From NCBI RefSeq assembly GCF_900454025.1, contig NZ_UGQM01000001.1, positions 5,828,001 to 5,892,000 of the forward strand: DNA of 64,000 nt, read 5' to 3'. The translations under genes and the position numbers were made by a program. The stretch comes from Mycolicibacterium gilvum (GTDB lineage Bacteria > Actinomycetota > Actinomycetes > Mycobacteriales > Mycobacteriaceae). The notes below the pieces were generated by a model. The model was not told where the DNA came from and did not search any database. It saw nothing but the letters and a program-made list of their open reading frames with translations. The stretch's first letter is position 1. Every line of letters begins with the position of its first letter. This document shows positions 60,512 to 64,000 of the stretch, one piece after another.

Positions 60512-62785
60512 ATGCTTCTCCCTCCCGTCGTGCAGGGCCCGATCAACACCCTCGCGACCACTGTGACCGTCCTCGGCGCCGTCGACGGCGCCACCGTCCA
60601 GGTGTTCAGTAACGGCGCACCCATCGGACTTCCCACTGTCGCCAGCGGATTGGCGACTGAAGTGGACCTCGGCGGCGCCACTCTGGGTGCCGGCCAGAAA
60701 ATCACGGCGACCCAAGCCAAGAACGGGCAGACAAGCAGTTCCACTGCTCTGCCCGAAACCGTCGGCGCAGGACCGAGTCCGACGACAGGACTTCCAGCCG
60801 TGGCCTTCCTGTCGAAAGTGCATCCCTGCGTCGACTGGGTGATTGTCGGCGGCTGCATCGCCGGGGCCACAGTCGAGGTGATCCACGCAGGACACCGGGT
60901 CGGCGAAGCCGTTGCCCGGGGACCTCAGGTCTCGGTCCGTGTCCACTTCCCGTCGACACCCAGCGCCGGCGACGTCCTGCACGCCGCCCAAGAGGTCGCG
61001 ATGCCGGACGGCACCATGGTGCGCGGCCCACAGACACCGTCGCTGCCCATCGCAGACGGGCCGAAGCACGACGTCATGGCACCCACCCTGCAGCCTCCGT
61101 TCGAGTGCGACATGGCAGTCCTGGTCTCGGGACTGCTCGACGGGGCGAGCCTGTCCGTTCGCCACGACGGCGACGATCTCGGTGGATATCCATTCGTCGG
61201 GAACACCGTGTGGGCCAACCTCCTTCGACCCGTCCGCCAGGGCGAAGAACTCTCCGCGCAGCAGGCGCTCGAAAACTGCGGCAATGCCAGTGGGTTCGGT
61301 CCCCAGGTCGGGGTGAACCCGACCGCGACCCTTCCGACCCCCACCATCCAGGGGCCGATCTGCCCGAACGCCGCCGTCGTCCAAGTGGGCAATCTGCGTC
61401 CGGGCGCCACCGTGACGATCGTCGGGATGACCAAGAACAGTACCGGCGGCTCCGCGTCGGCGCAGCTCGGTCAGGCCAGAGCCTGGGCACCCGTCTGCAA
61501 TCTGCAGCTACCTCCCGACTGGGCCCAGCACCCTCAGCTGGTCGCCAACCCGGGCAGACTGTATATCACGGTTAGCCAACAGAATTGCGACAGCGGAAGT
61601 GGCACAGCCGAACACCCCGTCGAACCACTGCCCGGCATCGTCGAACAGCCGGGACTGACCTCGCCCACCGAATGCGCTCGGCTCGTCGCCGCCCATTCAC
61701 TGACCCCGGGCGCCGTCGTCGTCGTCGTTTCGGACCAGGCCGACGCACCGGTCCTGAGCACGCCGATGTTCGCCAGCGCGACCACTGCGGCGATTCCGTT
61801 GTACCGCACGCTCCGTGCCGGTGAGTTCATCAAGATCGTGCAGTCGGGCTGCAACGCTGCCGGCGAGTCACCCGCTACCGAAGTACAGGAGTTCCATGCG
61901 TTGCCGGAGCCCAGAGTGGTCGGTCCGGTCCGCATTCCGCACGGCGGCGTGAACCTGGCCGACCTCCTCGTCGGGTCCCGGGTCCACCTCTTTGTCCGAA
62001 ACGCGCTCGCCGCCAGTTTCGACGCGACTGACGAGAAGATGTTCGTGCCGATGCCCGGGCTACCCCTCGAAGCGGCCATCACGGCCCGACAGGCAATGTG
62101 CACCAAGATCTCCGAAGAAGGCAACTCAGAACTGACCGAGCTCGGCCGCCTGACCGTCCGGCACCTCCCCCCAGCGGCCACCCGAACCAAACCGTCGGTC
62201 GTGACGGTCTCGGCCGGCGACGCCGACACTGGCAACACGGTGGCCGGCCAGGTCAAGATCGGTGCGGCGATCGTGGGCTCCACAGGTCAGCCCTTCACGT
62301 TCACCTTTCCCTCCGGTGCTGTGCTCCCGTCGGTCGTGGTGGCCAAGGACTATGCGTCTGAACCCATCACCTGGGATCTCGTCACCCCGCCACCACCGCC
62401 GACGCCGATGCTGCGGCTCAGCCTCGTCAACCAGGCGCCGGCGTATTTCACGATCACCGGCGTGCAGTGGGAGATCTACAAGCAACAACTCGACGGCACG
62501 CTCAGTCCGGTGGCCACACCCACCGGACTCGCGCCGGCGCTGACGCTGCCGAGCACCGGCAACCACCACATCTGGGCCGGTGTGGCCGTGACCGATCTCG
62601 TCAACGGCACCGACGTGCTCGCCGACTTCCGCGGCAACGCCGTGATCGACGGGGTCAGTCGACTGGTGTTCTCGTGGAACAACACCGACCGCGTCCAGCA
62701 ATTCCGGCTCTTCGCCGAGACGCAGACGATCTGGGCCGGCGGTGGCGCCTACACCCACATCTATCCCGTGGTCGCTCCGTTGTGA
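60512..62785 (+). CDS. Tandem beta-sandwich repeat protein of unknown function
   Basis: A 757-residue protein without a signal peptide or membrane helix. Six modules of 80-98 residues (about 5-83, 96-182, 189-276, 277-374, 375-465 and 466-552) each carry a pattern of hydrophobic strands around GATV-type turns: LGAVDGATVQVFSNG, GGCIAGATVEVIHAG, SGLLDGASLSVRHDG, GNLRPGATVTIVG, HSLTPGAVVVVVSD, and LLVGSRVHLFVRN. Modules 2-5 each have a cysteine near their start, and 3-6 one near their end, which may form disulfides or a zinc site. A TPPPPPTP linker (625-632) precedes a distinct C-terminal domain (633-757). AAGGAC precedes ATG 60512. No family is recognised; it looks like a Big/fibronectin-like binding or scaffold protein. 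Confidence 0.75.
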   Translation: MLLPPVVQGPINTLATTVTVLGAVDGATVQVFSNGAPIGLPTVASGLATEVDLGGATLGAGQKITATQAKNGQTSSSTALPETVGAGPSPTTGLPAVAFLSKVHPCVDWVIVGGCIAGATVEVIHAGHRVGEAVARGPQVSVRVHFPSTPSAGDVLHAAQEVAMPDGTMVRGPQTPSLPIADGPKHDVMAPTLQPPFECDMAVLVSGLLDGASLSVRHDGDDLGGYPFVGNTVWANLLRPVRQGEELSAQQALENCGNASGFGPQVGVNPTATLPTPTIQGPICPNAAVVQVGNLRPGATVTIVGMTKNSTGGSASAQLGQARAWAPVCNLQLPPDWAQHPQLVANPGRLYITVSQQNCDSGSGTAEHPVEPLPGIVEQPGLTSPTECARLVAAHSLTPGAVVVVVSDQADAPVLSTPMFASATTAAIPLYRTLRAGEFIKIVQSGCNAAGESPATEVQEFHALPEPRVVGPVRIPHGGVNLADLLVGSRVHLFVRNALAASFDATDEKMFVPMPGLPLEAAITARQAMCTKISEEGNSELTELGRLTVRHLPPAATRTKPSVVTVSAGDADTGNTVAGQVKIGAAIVGSTGQPFTFTFPSGAVLPSVVVAKDYASEPITWDLVTPPPPPTPMLRLSLVNQAPAYFTITGVQWEIYKQQLDGTLSPVATPTGLAPALTLPSTGNHHIWAGVAVTDLVNGTDVLADFRGNAVIDGVSRLVFSWNNTDRVQQFRLFAETQTIWAGGGAYTHIYPVVAPL

Positions 62786-62811
62786 CTCACCCGGCCACTA
62801 CAGTGGTGTCC

Positions 62812-63039
62812 GTGGCGAAGCGGAAATGGAGCGAACTGTCCCCGGTACAGCAGAAGGCGATCACCGTCGCCGGTGTCGTCGAAGTGGTGGCAACCACGGC
62901 AATGCTGATCGACCTCGCGCGGCGTCCGGCGTCGCAGATTCGCGGCTCGAAGGCGCTGTGGCGGGCACTGTCCGTCGTCCAGCCGGTCGGCCCGCTCGCC
63001 TACTTCACGGTCGGAAGGGTGGACGGCCCGTACCGCTGA
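62812..63039 (+). CDS. Small PLDc_N-like membrane protein
   Basis: A 75-residue protein with one helix in VAGVVEVVATTAMLIDLARRP and a hydrophobic C-terminal block PVGPLAYFTVGR; KWSELSPVQQKA at the start is polar. The order resembles actinobacterial single-helix proteins related to the phospholipase D nuclease N-terminal domain. GTG 62812 is seven bases after TACAGT (62799-62804), a leaderless start. Its 3' end overlaps the convergent DUF4873 gene by 35 bases. Function is unknown. Confidence 0.7.
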   Translation: MAKRKWSELSPVQQKAITVAGVVEVVATTAMLIDLARRPASQIRGSKALWRALSVVQPVGPLAYFTVGRVDGPYR

Positions 63040-63289
63040 TCATCAGGTGCCCGTCAGCGGTGCGTTCGACGAGGCGGGCGGGCGCCTCGGTGTCGTCGAT
63101 CCCGAGGCGTATCTGTGAACCGGTCGGCCTCATATGTTCCGGTGCGTCGTAAACCGTGCCCTGCCAATGGAAGTACCCGTCGAAAGGGTTGACCGAGCCC
63201 TTCAGCCGCACCCGGACGGCATGTCGCACCTCGTGGATGATCAGGCACGCCGGTCCCGCGTAGATTCCGTCCTCGTCCACGGTGCTCAC
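63005..63289 (-). CDS. DUF4873-like small protein
   Basis: A 94-residue beta-rich protein: EVRHAVRVRLKGSVNPFDGYFHWQGTVYD and the C-terminal RPPFRP resemble DUF4873, a domain often beside or fused to flavin monooxygenases in mycobacteria. GTG 63289 overlaps the diiron oxygenase stop (GTGA), and GTG 63310 is an alternative. The two are co-translated, so it may modulate or bind the oxygenase product. Confidence 0.65.
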   Translation of the reverse strand: MSTVDEDGIYAGPACLIIHEVRHAVRVRLKGSVNPFDGYFHWQGTVYDAPEHMRPTGSQIRLGIDDTEAPARLVERTADGHLMISGTGRPPFRP

Positions 63290-64000
63290 AGGAAGTGGTT
63301 CCGCTTCCACATCCGGCGGGCCACCGGCCCCATCAGACGGGCTTCCTCCAGGAACTGCGCCAGCGATGCGAAGCCGAACGTCAGCATCCCGTGAAAGTGC
63401 TTGTTAGCGCGTGCTTGTCGCTGTGCCTCTGCGCCGTCGAGCCCGACCCGCTGGTACAGGCCGCGCCGGGTGAAGTTCTTCAGATACAGCGCGGCCCCGA
63501 GTCCGTGCAGGTTGGACAGGGTCCACCGGGTACGTGACGGCAGCCGCCCGACGTCGCGACGGATGCCGTCACGTGCGAACTGGATGTGGCGCGCCTCCTC
63601 GGTGACGTGGATACGCATCAGGCGATGCACCAGCGGTTGCACGTTCTCGCCGTCTTCAAGGATCCTGCGTTGCAGCGCATCGAAGATCTCTTCGCCGACC
63701 AGTGCCGCGATCCAGAGCATCGGGCCGCGGAAGAGGAAGGGCATCGCGTTGACCAGGCGGGCATGGCGCCCCTTCGGCCAGAATGGCTCGACGCCGATGC
63801 GCCGTATTGCCTTGCCGAACATGAGCATGTGGCGAGCTTCGTCGCCGAGTTCGGTCAGCTCGTAGAACGTGCTGTTCGACGTCGGCGAGGAGTAGATCAT
63901 GCCGCGCAGCAGCGACTGGTTGAGCATGTTCTCGAACCAGATACCCATCGACAGATAGTTCGCGAGTTCGTGGCGCGACAGGTCGATGCGCTGCTGCGGG
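63286..64000 (-). CDS. AurF-like diiron oxygenase (3' part, partial at window edge)
   Basis: The C-terminal 238 codons of a diiron N-oxygenase-type protein. SRHELANYLSMGIWFENML matches the AurF helix; iron-ligand candidates lie in ELGDEARHMLMFGKA, GEEIFDALQRR and HVTEEARHIQFARDG, each with the glutamate/histidine pairs typical of a four-helix ferritin-like fold. The frame continues off the right edge. AurF oxidises aryl amines; in mycobacteria relatives have other or unknown substrates. Confidence 0.8.
   Translation of the reverse strand, partial: PQQRIDLSRHELANYLSMGIWFENMLNQSLLRGMIYSSPTSNSTFYELTELGDEARHMLMFGKAIRRIGVEPFWPKGRHARLVNAMPFLFRGPMLWIAALVGEEIFDALQRRILEDGENVQPLVHRLMRIHVTEEARHIQFARDGIRRDVGRLPSRTRWTLSNLHGLGAALYLKNFTRRGLYQRVGLDGAEAQRQARANKHFHGMLTFGFASLAQFLEEARLMGPVARRMWKRNHFL

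Overview
The window looks like a chromosomal segment of a mycobacterium, most likely a fast-growing environmental Mycolicibacterium. The evidence is very high GC with strong GC3 bias, frequent GTG starts, many starts 6-7 bases after a TANNNT -10 box (leaderless), four-base start/stop overlaps, and actinobacterial families: an ethA/ethR pair, a deazaflavin-dependent nitroreductase, a fused HadA/HadB-type dehydratase, a DUF222/HNH 13E12-type gene and an Rv1733c-like protein. No rRNA, tRNA, CRISPR array, insertion sequence or prophage was seen.

Layout. 1-7.4 kb: c-di-GMP enzyme, EVE-like and Ddn-like genes, 4-alpha-glucanotransferase (malQ) and an ABC-F protein. 7.5-13.9 kb: acyl dehydratase, a frameshifted GT87 mannosyltransferase, TspO-like and TRIC-like membrane proteins, heme oxygenase with a zinc-ribbon partner, and a glutamate-synthase-like FMN enzyme. 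13.9-21.4 kb: a sulfide/persulfide island (thioredoxin, sulfide:quinone oxidoreductase, two metallo-hydrolase/rhodanese fusions, rhodanese-DUF2892, TauE-type exporter, CstR-like repressor, DUF302, two DUF202 proteins) with five ATACCC/GGGTAT operators. 21.4-26 kb: SCO6745-like and Rv1733c-like genes and a TetR-controlled P450-ferredoxin-SDR operon. 26-29.5 kb: an ECF transporter under a TPP riboswitch, and a small kinase. 29.5-32.3 kb: a two-component system with a CPBP protease. 32.3-35 kb: ethR-DUF309 and divergent ethA. 35-37.4 kb: DoxX-like and OhrR-like genes, small genes and a FadR-type regulator. 37.5-48.4 kb: fused FAD/Fe-S dehydrogenase, P2-type cation ATPase, D-amino-acid dehydrogenase-like enzyme, ThrE exporter, MFS symporter and a serine-hydrolase lipoprotein. 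48.3-55.3 kb: UvrA2-like ATPase, lycopene cyclase, PfkB kinase, SurE and MpaB-family oxygenase. 55.4-64 kb: an SOS-box DUF222/HNH gene, a wax-ester-synthase remnant, two TetR/oxidoreductase modules, a 757-residue tandem beta-repeat protein of unknown function, small genes, and an AurF-like diiron oxygenase with a DUF4873 protein cut by the right edge.

How genes work together. In the sulfide island SQR would make persulfide, the dioxygenase/rhodanese fusions would oxidise or transfer it, TauE would export sulfite or a related anion, and the repressor, which lacks the copper-binding histidine, would sense persulfide at operators in front of both arms. Several regulators sit beside matching inverted repeats (TetR at 25.3, 57.8 and 60.36 kb; EthR at 33.5 kb; FadR-type at 37.47 kb). 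Neighbouring convergent genes very often overlap at their 3' ends by 8-89 bases.
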